NCBI RefSeq assembly: GCF_018729455.1 | Contig: NZ_JAHHZF010000003.1 | Coordinates: forward strand, 285,052 to 349,051 | Direction: 5' to 3' | From: Prosthecodimorpha staleyi | GTDB lineage: Bacteria > Pseudomonadota > Alphaproteobacteria > Rhizobiales > Ancalomicrobiaceae | DNA length: 64,000 bases | Shown: in pieces, positions 44,980 through 53,461 of the stretch | How positions within the stretch are numbered: position 1 is the stretch's first letter | Layout of the letters: the number at the start of each line of letters is the position of its first letter | Position numbers and translations under genes: made by a program | The notes under the pieces: model-generated | Databases searched by the model: none | What the model saw: the letters and a program-made list of their open reading frames with translations, nothing else | What the model was told of the DNA's origin: nothing

Positions 44980-45008
44980 GAACGGACGCGGCCCCGCCGC
45001 ATCCGTTC
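44980..45008 (-). repeat. Intercistronic hairpin between binding-protein and permease genes
   Basis: A 13-base stem around GGG (arm GAACGGATGCGGC; partner differs only by one wobble pair), directly after the binding-protein stop codon. There is no T-run. The peptide transporter operon has a hairpin in the equivalent place (31379). This type of element usually protects the binding-protein message from 3' decay. Confidence 0.55.
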
Positions 45009-45016
45009 TCAGCCGA

Positions 45017-46324
45017 TCAAACGCGGTAGTAGCGGTTGATGCGGGCCTCGGCCCGCTTGATCGCGTTCTCCGGCGTCTGGGCACCCGTCACGGCCTCGGC
45101 GAACATGTCGACCAGCACGTAGTCGGCCATGACGCCGGCCGAGGCATAGCCGAGCGGGCCGGCATAGCCGTTCGGGCGCAGGGTCTCCGAGGCCTTCGCG
45201 TAGGCCGCGTGGTTCTTGTCCGAAGTCCAGATCGGGTTCGAGGCAAAGGCCTTGAGCGGCTGGCAGCAATAGGCCGAGGAGCCCTGCAGCCAGGCATTCA
45301 TCTGCTCGGGCTGGTACATGAATTCCAGGTAGGCCATGCAGGCCTGCGGGAACTTGGTGTGCTTGAAGGTGGCGATCGAGGTCGTCTGATGGAGCTCGAT
45401 CGACTGGCCGACCGGGCCGACCGGGAAGTTGGTCGTGCGGATGTCGGCCGCCATCTCGGCGAGCTTCGGATCGTTCTTGGCCGCGTAATAGAGCGACACG
45501 CCGTTCGCCGTCAGCGAGATCTGGTTGGCCAGGAAGGCGCGGTTGTTGTTGATGTCGAGCCAGCTCTCGGTGCCCGGGATGAAGGTCCCGTAGAGCTCCT
45601 TGGCATAGTTGATGGCGGCGAGCGTCTCGGGGCTGTTGATCGCCACCTTGCCGTTCTCGTCGACGGTCTTGCCGCCATGGCTCCAGAGCAGCCAATGGGC
45701 ATAGTTGTTGCCGTCGCCGACGGCCTTACCGTGCGGGAAGCCGGCCGGGGTGCCCTTGGCCTTGAGGGCCTTGCAGAGTTCCAGGAAGCCCTTGGTGTCC
45801 TTCGGGAATTCCGAGAAGCCGGCCGCCTTCATGTGGCTTTCGCGATAGCAGATCGCGTTGCCGATCGCCGCGAGCGGCATGGCCACGAACTTGCCGTCAC
45901 GCTTGGCGTAGCCCTCGAGGCCCGGATACCAACCGCCGCCGTCGGCGCCGAGCTTGTTGGCGAGAGCGGACACGTCGACCAGCTTGTCCGGATACTGCTG
46001 GGCGTCGTCGAACCACACCCACACCATGTCCGGACCGGCGCCCATATTGGCGGCCACCGCGGACTTCGGACGGATGTCCTCCCACGATTCCTTGTCGATC
46101 CGGACTTCGACGCCGGTCTTCTCGGTGAACTTTTTGGTGTTGGCGAGCCACGCGTCCTCGTCGCCCTTGACGAAGGGCGCCCAACGCAGGACGCGCAGCG
46201 AGGCGCCCTTCTCCGGGGTGAAGCTCGACGCAGTCTGCGCAAAGGAGGGCATCGCGCCGAGGAGCGGCAGACCGGCCGCACCGACGGCGGCGCCGAGGAG
46301 AAGTTCGCGACGATTGACCGACAT
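45017..46324 (-). CDS. Sugar ABC transporter substrate-binding protein
   Basis: A 435-residue family-1 extracellular binding protein. The N-terminus MSVNRRELLLGAAVGAAGLP has a twin-arginine-like NRRELLL motif before the hydrophobic stretch ending SFAQT, so Tat export is possible. Family features include LRVLRWAPFVKGDEDAWLA, MGAGPDMVWVWFDDAQQYPD and HWLLWSHGGKTVDENGK. A strong GGAGGAAA site precedes ATG 46324. Probable ligand: a tetronate or related sugar acid, from the operon context (inference). Confidence 0.92.
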   Translation of the reverse strand: MSVNRRELLLGAAVGAAGLPLLGAMPSFAQTASSFTPEKGASLRVLRWAPFVKGDEDAWLANTKKFTEKTGVEVRIDKESWEDIRPKSAVAANMGAGPDMVWVWFDDAQQYPDKLVDVSALANKLGADGGGWYPGLEGYAKRDGKFVAMPLAAIGNAICYRESHMKAAGFSEFPKDTKGFLELCKALKAKGTPAGFPHGKAVGDGNNYAHWLLWSHGGKTVDENGKVAINSPETLAAINYAKELYGTFIPGTESWLDINNNRAFLANQISLTANGVSLYYAAKNDPKLAEMAADIRTTNFPVGPVGQSIELHQTTSIATFKHTKFPQACMAYLEFMYQPEQMNAWLQGSSAYCCQPLKAFASNPIWTSDKNHAAYAKASETLRPNGYAGPLGYASAGVMADYVLVDMFAEAVTGAQTPENAIKRAEARINRYYRV

Positions 46325-46376
46325 GGATATTTCCTCCGCTTTGTGTTTTGGGACTTCCGCTTTCCGGCGGCCGACC

Positions 46377-46504
46377 GATCGGACGGTCCGACAGAGCGGT
46401 ATTCCGACTGGGAGTAAAGTCCGATCAGAGCCATCCACCCTGAACGGACAAATCGTGCGTAAAAAATTATTTACGACACAAGGTCCGATGCCTTCGGATC
46501 GGAC
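46377..46504. repeat. Repeated GTCCGAT/ATCGGAC elements and AT palindrome between ugpC and the binding-protein gene
   Basis: GTCCGAT (46483-46489) and ATCGGAC (46498-46504) form an inverted repeat just downstream of the ATPase gene. Further copies are ATCGGAC at 46378-46384 and GTCCGAT at 46419-46425. CGTAAA/TTTACG (46458-46475) brackets an AT-only core in otherwise GC-rich DNA. The first pair could be a terminator; the AT block could mark a second promoter for the binding-protein gene. Not resolved. Confidence 0.4.
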
Positions 46505-46510
46505 GGTGGA

Positions 46511-47572
<1,062 letters not shown>

Positions 47573-47638
47573 TGCCGAAAGTCTCCTCCCGTGCCGCCTG
47601 GCTGCGGCATTCGATTGCCGCCTTTTTCTTTTTATAAG

Positions 47639-47666
47639 TTGGCAGCGCTGCCAATGCTGTTAACAT
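47639..47666 (+). promoter_or_regulatory. Divergent control region: LacI-family operator palindrome and regulator promoter
   Basis: TTGGCAGCGCTGCCAA (47639-47654) is a perfect 16-base palindrome with the central CG typical of LacI-family operators, between the divergent ugpC and lacI-type genes. TTGGCA followed after 16 bases by TAACAT (47661-47666) could be the regulator promoter, giving autoregulation. A shorter palindrome TTGGCGCCAA (47676-47685) may be a second, weaker site. Toward ugpC a TATAAA lies next to the palindrome. Confidence 0.7.
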
Positions 47667-47775
47667 GCCGTTGGATTGGCGCCAAGCCCCTTGCGGTAGA
47701 ATCCGTTGTGGGCTCAGGAGACGCCGACCGCAGCGCGACCCGACGTGAGATCGGGCGCGAGGGAGGGACGATCGA

Positions 47776-48786
47776 ATGGTGATCAACGACCGGGAGCGGC
47801 CGGTTCCTGCCGTGACCATCGCCGACGTGGCCCGCTTGGCCGGGGTCGGCGAGAGCACCGTTTCGCGCGTGCTGCGCCGGAGCGGTTCCTATTCGGAGGA
47901 GACGCGCGACAAGGTTCTGCGTGCGGTATCGGCGCTCGGCTACGTTCCCAATCGAATCGCCGGGGCGCTGGCGTCGACCGAGTCGGATCTGGTCGCGCTG
48001 ATCGTGCCGTCGCTGGCCAACATCGTCTTTCCGGACGTCCTGCGCGGCGCCTCCGTCGCGCTGGAGTCGAGCGGCTTCCAGTCGGTCATCGGGGTGACCG
48101 ACTATGAGGAAGCGCGCGAGGAGGATCTGATCGCCTCGGTGCTCGCCTGGCGGCCCCGCGCCCTGATCCTGGCCGGGCTCGAGCATACCGACCGTTCACG
48201 GGCCATGATCGCGGCGAGCGGCGTTCGCGTGGCCGAGGTCCTGGATCTCGACGGCCAGGGCATCGACCATGTGGTCGGGTTCAGCCAGCATGCCGCGGGT
48301 CGGGATACGGCCCGCCACCTGGTCGGGCGCGGCCGGCGCCGTCTGGCCTATCTGGGCATCCGGCTGCCGGGCGACAGTCGGGCGCGCAAGCGCCACGAGG
48401 GCTTCCTGGCCGGACTGGCGGAAGCGGGGCTGTCGCCTGCCGATCAGGAATTCGTACCCGCCCCCTCCTCGGCCGAAGCCGGCCGCATCGGGCTCGCCAC
48501 CCTGCTGGCGCGCACGCCGGACCTCGACGCGGTCTATTTCGTCAACGACGACATGGCGATCGGCGGCTACTTCCACTGCCTCGCCGAGGGCATCTCCGTG
48601 CCGGACCATCTCGCCCTGTTCGGCTTCAACGGCCTTGAGGTCGGCCAGGCCCTGCCCCAACCCCTGTCGACCATCCGCACGCCGCGTTATCGCGCCGGCG
48701 AAGTGGCGGCGGGCCTTCTGCTGGCCCAGGCCCCGGCAACGATCGTCGATACCGGATACGAACTGGTCCCGGGGGCCACATCGTGA
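47776..48786 (+). CDS. LacI-family transcriptional regulator
   Basis: A 336-residue regulator. The N-terminal HTH VTIADVARLAGVGESTVSRVL and hinge helix VPNRIAGALAS are followed by a periplasmic-binding-protein-like effector domain (ALIVPSLANIVFPDVLRGAS; DAVYFVNDDMAIGGYFHCLA; LALFGFNGLEVGQALPQPLS). It most resembles the GntR-like gluconate repressor branch. It most likely represses the divergent transporter/tetronate operon through the palindrome at 47639 and responds to a sugar acid. GGGAGGGA precedes ATG. Confidence 0.92.
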   Translation: MVINDRERPVPAVTIADVARLAGVGESTVSRVLRRSGSYSEETRDKVLRAVSALGYVPNRIAGALASTESDLVALIVPSLANIVFPDVLRGASVALESSGFQSVIGVTDYEEAREEDLIASVLAWRPRALILAGLEHTDRSRAMIAASGVRVAEVLDLDGQGIDHVVGFSQHAAGRDTARHLVGRGRRRLAYLGIRLPGDSRARKRHEGFLAGLAEAGLSPADQEFVPAPSSAEAGRIGLATLLARTPDLDAVYFVNDDMAIGGYFHCLAEGISVPDHLALFGFNGLEVGQALPQPLSTIRTPRYRAGEVAAGLLLAQAPATIVDTGYELVPGATS

Positions 48787-48817
48787 TAATCATATACGTA
48801 TAACCCCCTAAGCCGTT

Positions 48818-48864
48818 TGCAGTGCGCAAATCATGTTGCACTGCAGCAAAAGCCATCCTATATT
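48818..48864 (+). promoter_or_regulatory. Phasin promoter with PhaR-like TGC-rich boxes
   Basis: TGCAGTGC (48818-48825) and GCACTGCA (48838-48845) are perfect 8-base inverted arms with a 12-base gap. TGCACTGCAGCA (48837-48848) fits TGCRNYGCASMA, which I recall as a PhaR recognition motif, at all 12 positions; TGCAGTGCGCAA (48818-48829) fits 11. The promoter TTGCAC (48836-48841), 17 bases, TATATT (48859-48864) overlaps the second box. A PhaR-type repressor released by polyhydroxybutyrate would explain phasin control. Confidence 0.6.
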
Positions 48865-48952
48865 GGTTTCAGTCGAACGGAGATGCCCCATCAAAGGTGG
48901 ATTTCCGGCGGTCGCAACGCGGCCGACAGACCGAAACCCAGGAGGCATGACA

Positions 48953-49501
48953 ATGACCGATATCGAATCCAAGCCGACCGCGAAGAAGACCGCCCCGAAG
49001 ACCGCCTCGACCGACAAGGTCGTCCCCTTCGAGCTCCCCAAGATCGAGATGCCGAAGTTCGAGATGCCCAAGTTCGAGATGCCGAAGGTCGATTTCGCCA
49101 AGATGCCGCAGGTCGAGGTGCCGCAGGCGCTGCGCGACGTGGCCGAGAAGACCGTGGCGCAGGTGAAGGCCAACTACGAGAAGATCAAGGTCGCGGCCGA
49201 AGAGACCACCGACCTGATCGAGGACACCTTCGAGACCGCCCGCGCCGGCGCCGTCGAGTACAATCTGAAGACCCTCGACGCGCTCAAGGCCAACACCGAC
49301 GCCGCCTTCGCCTTCGCCAAAGATCTGGCCGGCGCCAAGACCTTCGCGGAAGCCATCGAGCTGCAGACCGCCTTCGTGCGTCACCAGTTCGAATCGGTGA
49401 CCGCCCAGGCCAAGGACCTGCAGTCGCTCGCCACGAAGGTGGCCACCGAGACCGCCCAGCCGGTCAAGGACGCTGTCTCCAAGACCTTCAAGGCGGCCTG
49501 A
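48953..49501 (+). CDS. Phasin family protein
   Basis: A 182-residue polyhydroxyalkanoate-granule-associated protein. The N-terminus is Lys/Thr-rich. A repeat region follows (KIEMPKFEMPKFEMPKVDF), built from near-identical 15-base DNA units. The helical phasin domain runs from LRDVAEKTVAQVKANYEKIK through FVRHQFESVTAQAKDLQSLA to the Lys-rich end. It coats PHB granules and limits their coalescence. Two ATGs compete; 48953 is chosen because GGAGG sits 7 bases before it and only 1 base before 48947. Confidence 0.9.
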   Translation: MTDIESKPTAKKTAPKTASTDKVVPFELPKIEMPKFEMPKFEMPKVDFAKMPQVEVPQALRDVAEKTVAQVKANYEKIKVAAEETTDLIEDTFETARAGAVEYNLKTLDALKANTDAAFAFAKDLAGAKTFAEAIELQTAFVRHQFESVTAQAKDLQSLATKVATETAQPVKDAVSKTFKAA

Positions 49502-49515
49502 CCGTCCCGCTTCCC

Positions 49516-49540
49516 GTGACGGCCGCCCGGCGGCCGTCAC
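49516..49540 (+). terminator. Hairpin downstream of the phasin gene
   Basis: GTGACGGCCG (49516-49525) and CGGCCGTCAC (49531-49540) are perfect 10-base arms around CCCGG, 15 bases past the phasin stop. The following bases are only mildly T-rich. A second hairpin with 9-base arms (GAACGGCGG / CCGCCGTTC) lies at 49598-49623. Confidence 0.55.
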
Positions 49541-49661
49541 GATTCTCCGACCTTTCGCTTCGCCGCGGCGGGCTCCCCCTCCCGGCCGATCGCGAAGGAA
49601 CGGCGGCCCTGACACCGCCGTTCGTGGTGCAGTACAGCGCGTAAAGAGCGTGCCTCAACTC

Positions 49662-49695
49662 GGCCCGGACCTCGCGTCCGGGCCTGTTTGTTTTT
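49662..49695 (+). terminator. Strong Rho-independent terminator
   Basis: GGCCCGGAC (49662-49670), loop CTCGC, GTCCGGGCC (49676-49684), then TGTTTGTTTTT. It lies 160 bases after the phasin stop with no gene between. It either ends a long phasin 3' UTR or an unannotated small RNA in 49541-49661. Confidence 0.85.
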
Positions 49696-49900
49696 GGGTC
49701 ACCGTTTGAGGGGTTTTCCCGACGCTACGAAGCCACTCGGCAGAAGGACCGCGGCTTCGCGCGTGAGTTCGAAGGCGATGTTACGGGATCGAGCATGGGC
49801 CTCCGAGACGTGGGCCGCAGCCTCGGCCGCCCACACTCCGCCAGGGCGACTGCCTCAGCGCCCCCTCCCCCGGCTCTGATGGGGCAAGCCACCCCCGATC

Positions 49901-50119
49901 CCCCGACTCCGCCGGGGCATCGCCCCCTCAACCACCCCCATCCCCCGGTGCCTTCCCCTTCTCCCCTCTTGGGGGAGAAGGGGAGATTGCGGGATCGGGC
50001 GACGCGGCGCCTATCCCCCACGCCCCGACTCCGCCGGGGCATCGCAACCTCAACCACTCCCGACACCACGACTCCTGAACCTTCTCCCTCGAGGGGGAGA
50101 AGGGAAGATTGCGGGATCG
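49901..50119. repeat. Two diverged 97-bp intergenic repeats
   Basis: Copy A (49901-49997) and copy B (50023-50119) are the same length and 122 bp apart. Both start CCCCGACTCCGCCGGGGCAT and end AGATTGCGGGATCG. Near its end each has an imperfect palindrome of the CTTCTCCC...GGGAGAAG type seen in rhizobial intergenic mosaic repeats. Further decayed fragments (CGATCCGCCGGGGC near 50200) follow. The whole 49696-50225 stretch has no credible gene. Confidence 0.7.
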
Positions 50120-50225
50120 CAGATAGGGCAATGGGGTACTCGCCCCGGTCGCCTGAACCTCCCGATCAGCCTCAACCCACGATCCGCCGAGGACTCAGCC
50201 CCCGCGATCCGCCGGGGCCGCAGCG

Positions 50226-51044
50226 TCAGCCGCCGACGCCGTGCGGGAAGCTGCGCTGGAACATCGCGCCGTCGGTATCGCGCATGCGCACGGTCAGGAC
50301 ATCGCCGCCATTCGACTGATAGTCGAAGTCGATGCGCGGGTCCTCCGAGAGGGCGAAGCCGGTCTCGACGGTGAAGAGCCGCTCCTGGCCATGGCGCACT
50401 TCGACTTCGTCGACATAGCGGGCCGGGATATAAAGCAGTGTGATCTGGTTCATCTGCATCCCGGTGTTCTGGGGATGCCTGATCTTCAGCCGCGCCGAAC
50501 GGGTGAAGGGACTGTCGGCCGCCGTCGGCAGGGCGGCGAGTTCCATGTTGCCGAGCGTCCGGAGCGCCGCCGCCGCATCCCCCACCGGCGGCGCCGCACA
50601 GGCGCCGAGGCCCGAGGTCTTGACGAGGCTTTCCGCCATATAGAGCTGGCCGTCGCTGGCCTCGACCACGGCCCGCACCATCGACGGACCGTTCAGGCGG
50701 ATGTCGATGCCGAGGCCGACCTTGTCGCGACCGCGGTCGAACCGGAAGGTCGCCGCCATCGGCATCGGATTCTCGTCGATGATGAAGGCGACCGACTTCA
50801 CCGAGCGGCCGTCCGGAAAGGCCGCGACGGCCGAGACCGGCACGCGCCGGTCATCCTCGGCGCGGTACGGCGCCGTGAAGGTCACGATGCCCAGCCCGCT
50901 CGCGATCTTGCGCTCGCCGAACAACATCGGCCGGATGTCGTCCCAGCTCGATCCCGCCGCGGCCGGCGCGACGGCGCCCGCGAGAGCGGCCGCCACGGTG
51001 AGGCCAGCCAACAGGCTCTTCAGGGCGCGCGACACGACCGACAT
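50226..51044 (-). CDS. Quinoprotein dehydrogenase-associated SoxYZ-like carrier protein
   Basis: A 272-residue exported protein with signal peptide (SLLAGLTVAAALAGAVAPAA). A SoxY-like domain (SSWDDIRPMLFGERKIASGL ... MAATFRFDRGRD) carries the cysteine motif LVKTSGLGACAAPP. A SoxZ-like C-terminal domain (RLKIRHPQNTGMQMNQIT; FDYQSNGGDVLTVRMRDTDG) follows. Members usually sit beside PQQ-dependent dehydrogenase genes and may carry an intermediate on the cysteine; no such partner is visible. CCGGAGAAAG precedes ATG 51044. Confidence 0.82.
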   Translation of the reverse strand: MSVVSRALKSLLAGLTVAAALAGAVAPAAAGSSWDDIRPMLFGERKIASGLGIVTFTAPYRAEDDRRVPVSAVAAFPDGRSVKSVAFIIDENPMPMAATFRFDRGRDKVGLGIDIRLNGPSMVRAVVEASDGQLYMAESLVKTSGLGACAAPPVGDAAAALRTLGNMELAALPTAADSPFTRSARLKIRHPQNTGMQMNQITLLYIPARYVDEVEVRHGQERLFTVETGFALSEDPRIDFDYQSNGGDVLTVRMRDTDGAMFQRSFPHGVGG

Positions 51045-51070
51045 GGACTTTCTCCGGAACCAGGCTCGTT

Positions 51071-51082
51071 TCAATCGATTGA
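51071..51082. promoter_or_regulatory. 12-bp palindrome upstream of the SoxYZ-like gene
   Basis: TCAATCGATTGA is a perfect palindrome 27 bp before the SoxYZ-like start, in a 276-bp divergent gap shared with ubiK. It may be an operator; no regulator gene is adjacent. Confidence 0.35.
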
Positions 51083-51320
51083 TATCGCATGATGGGATGA
51101 GGCCGGCTTCTGTCAAGCCCGACAAGCGGCGGCCGGCCGGCCATACCGTCGCACATGCCGTCCCGCCCTGCCCCCGGTACGAAGCGCTGCCGACTTGCGG
51201 GTGACACCGGGAGTACCCATAAGAGCCGGCAGAGGAACGGCCGCCCGCCAACCGGCGACGGTGAGAGTTCGGGGTCCCGCGGCGGGACCCGCCCGATAGG
51301 CATGAGCGGAGACGAGAGCC

Positions 51321-51647
51321 ATGACGCAGACTTCGAACCGCCTCCTGGACGAGTTCGCCAAGCTGATGACCGATGCTGCCGGCGTGGCTCAGGGCGTGCG
51401 CCGCGAGGTCGACACCGCGTTCCGCGCCCAGGCGGAGCGCTTCCTGGCCGACATGGACGTGGTCCGCCGCGAGGATGTCGAGGTGCTGCGCGACATGGTC
51501 GTGCGCGCCCGGGAGGAGAACGAGCGCCTGTCGGCCCGGGTCGCCGTGCTCGAAGCCCGGCTCGGCATCGCCCCGGAACCGGACATGCCCGCTGCCGTGC
51601 AGACGGCGGCCGCCGAACCGGCGCCGGGAGCCGACCCGTCGATCTGA
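51321..51647 (+). CDS. ubiK: Ubiquinone biosynthesis accessory factor UbiK (BMFP/YqiC family)
   Basis: A 108-residue small helical protein. It has the amphipathic N-terminus SNRLLDEFAKLMTDAAGVAQ, a central helix QAERFLADMDVVRREDVEVL, and a C-terminal coiled coil (VRAREENERLSARVAVLEAR). This is the BMFP architecture of UbiK, which forms trimers, binds membranes and aids the late aerobic steps of ubiquinone synthesis. An Ala/Pro/Glu tail ends it. GGAGACGAGAG precedes ATG. Confidence 0.82.
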   Translation: MTQTSNRLLDEFAKLMTDAAGVAQGVRREVDTAFRAQAERFLADMDVVRREDVEVLRDMVVRAREENERLSARVAVLEARLGIAPEPDMPAAVQTAAAEPAPGADPSI

Positions 51648-51694
51648 CCGCAGCCGACCCGGCGCGGCCCGATCCCCCGTCCCTGACCGTCCCG

Positions 51695-51720
51695 AAGGCG
51701 CGCCGGCCGGCGCGCCTTTT
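51695..51720 (+). terminator. Rho-independent terminator after ubiK
   Basis: A perfect 24-base palindrome (arm AAGGCGCGCCGG, 51695-51706; mirror 51707-51718) ends in TTTT, 48 bases past ubiK. The rest of the gap to 51986 has a possible -10 (TATACT, 51807-51812) for the YbjN gene but no clear -35, and no gene. Confidence 0.8.
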
Positions 51721-51986
51721 CGCGTCTTCGGATCGGGAAAAGAGCGGACGTCCACAGCCGATCGTTCGGGAGGCGCACGCGACTGTCGCGCAGGAGTCAC
51801 GGATACGTATACTGAATCGCAAGAGAGATTCGCGCCGGCCTCGGAATTGATTCGGCGGCGGCCGGACGACCTCGGGCGATGGCTCGGAGGTTTTCCGGCG
51901 GCGGGGGTCGTTCGTCGGACGAGTAGCGTCAGAAGTTGCGTCGCACGCCCGCGTATGGTCCGTCTCTCACCCCGAGGACTTGGCCT

Positions 51987-52487
51987 ATGAGCCTGATCGA
52001 ATACGAAATCGAACAGCACGCCAACCCTGTCGACGTGATCGAACACGTCGCGGCCTTGGAGGACTGGTCCTTCGAGCGTTCGGGGGACGACGAGATCACC
52101 ATCTCGGTCAGCGGGCGCTGGGCCGACTACCACGTCTCCTTCTCATGGATGGAGGATGTGGAAGCCCTCCACGTCGCCTGCGCGTTCGACCTCAAGGTGA
52201 CCGAAGCGCGCCGGATCGAGGTGATGCGCCTCCTGGTCGCCGCCAACGAACAGATGTGGCTCGGTCATTTCGACCTTTGGACCCACGAGAACGCGGTCGT
52301 GTTCCGGCACGCGCAGCTGCTCGCCGGCGGCGCGGCACCGTCCAACCGCCAGGTCGAAGGCCTGCTCGCCAACGCCATCGAGGCCTGCGACCGCTACTAT
52401 CAGGCCTTCCAGTTCGTGGTCTGGGCGGGTAAGACGGCCCGAGAGGCGCTCGAAGGCGCGCTGTTCGAAACGGCCGGGGAGGCTTGA
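51987..52487 (+). CDS. YbjN domain-containing protein
   Basis: A 166-residue YbjN-family protein: WSFERSGDDEITISVSGRWA, YHVSFSWMEDVEALHVACAF and QMWLGHFDLWTHENAVVFRH match the family fold, with the C-terminal helix CDRYYQAFQFVVW. It is conserved in alphaproteobacteria, typically just before proC as here, but its function is not established (E. coli YbjN is a pleiotropic regulator-like protein resembling chaperone-type folds). GAGG lies before ATG 51987. Confidence 0.82.
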   Translation: MSLIEYEIEQHANPVDVIEHVAALEDWSFERSGDDEITISVSGRWADYHVSFSWMEDVEALHVACAFDLKVTEARRIEVMRLLVAANEQMWLGHFDLWTHENAVVFRHAQLLAGGAAPSNRQVEGLLANAIEACDRYYQAFQFVVWAGKTAREALEGALFETAGEA

Positions 52488-52534
52488 GCGGCACGGTCCC
52501 GTCCGGGACGGCTTGAGCCCGGAGGGAGGACGAC

Positions 52535-53356
52535 ATGACGGATCTTCGCGCGGCGACGCCGCTCGTTCTGGTCGGCGCCGGCAAGATGGGCGGCGCCATG
52601 CTGGCGGGCTGGCTGGAGAACGGGCTCGATCCGAAAGGCGTCGTGCTGATCGATCCCGGGCCCCCGCCGGAAATGGCCGCGCTGATCGCCGCCCGCGGCA
52701 TGACGCATGTCACGGCGCCGCCGTCCGACCTGAAGGCCGCCGTGATCGTGCTGGCGGTCAAGCCGCAGGTGGCGGATGCCGTCTTGCCCGGCCTTGCCGG
52801 TCTGGTCGGACCCGGCACGGTGGTCGTCTCGGTCGCCGCCGGCAAGACGCTGGAGCGGCTGGAGGCCGGCATCGGCCCGGCCGCCATCGTCCGGTCGATG
52901 CCGAACACGCCCGCCCAGGTCGGCCGCGGCATCACGGTGGCGGTCGCCAACAGCCGGGTCACCACCCCTCAGAAGGTGCTGGTCACCGCCCTTCTGGCCG
53001 CGGTTGGCAAGGTCGAGTGGGTCGCCGAAGAAGCGCTCATCGATGCGGTCACGGCGGTCTCCGGATCGGGGCCGGCCTATGTGTTCCATCTGGTCGAGGC
53101 CCTGGCGGAGGCCGGGCGCCGCGCCGGACTGCCGGACGCGCTTGCCGAGAAGCTCGCCCGCGCCACCGTCGAGGGCGCCGGCGAACTGCTCTACCAGTCC
53201 CCGCTCGATCCGGCGACGCTGCGCAAGAACGTGACCTCGCCCAACGGCACCACGGCGGCGGCGCTGGCCGTCCTGATGGGCGAGACCGGCCTGCAGCCGA
53301 TTATGGATGCGGCCGTCGCCGCCGCCGCCCGGCGTTCGCGCGAATTGGCCGGCTGA
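52535..53356 (+). CDS. proC: Pyrroline-5-carboxylate reductase ProC
   Basis: A 273-residue enzyme that reduces delta-1-pyrroline-5-carboxylate to proline with NAD(P)H. The Rossmann start is LVLVGAGKMGGAMLAGWLEN. VRSMPNTPAQVGRGITVAV and AVTAVSGSGPAYVFHLVEAL follow, and the P5CR signature ends in TSPNGTTAAALAVL. Length is normal. GGAGGGAGGA precedes ATG 52535. It lies 47 bp after the YbjN gene, possibly co-transcribed. Confidence 0.96.
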   Translation: MTDLRAATPLVLVGAGKMGGAMLAGWLENGLDPKGVVLIDPGPPPEMAALIAARGMTHVTAPPSDLKAAVIVLAVKPQVADAVLPGLAGLVGPGTVVVSVAAGKTLERLEAGIGPAAIVRSMPNTPAQVGRGITVAVANSRVTTPQKVLVTALLAAVGKVEWVAEEALIDAVTAVSGSGPAYVFHLVEALAEAGRRAGLPDALAEKLARATVEGAGELLYQSPLDPATLRKNVTSPNGTTAAALAVLMGETGLQPIMDAAVAAAARRSRELAG

Positions 53357-53461
53357 GTGCCGTCGCGCCGCGAAAGCTTCGGAATACGCTGCGTCATATG
53401 CCGTCTTGCGCAATTCGTTTACACCTTTTCGGCGACACTGCCGCCGATGGGGGAAACGTAG

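Noticed and set aside
49901-50119. CRISPR array
   Set aside because: Only two copies, 97 bp each, diverged internally, no short regular spacers and no cas gene nearby.
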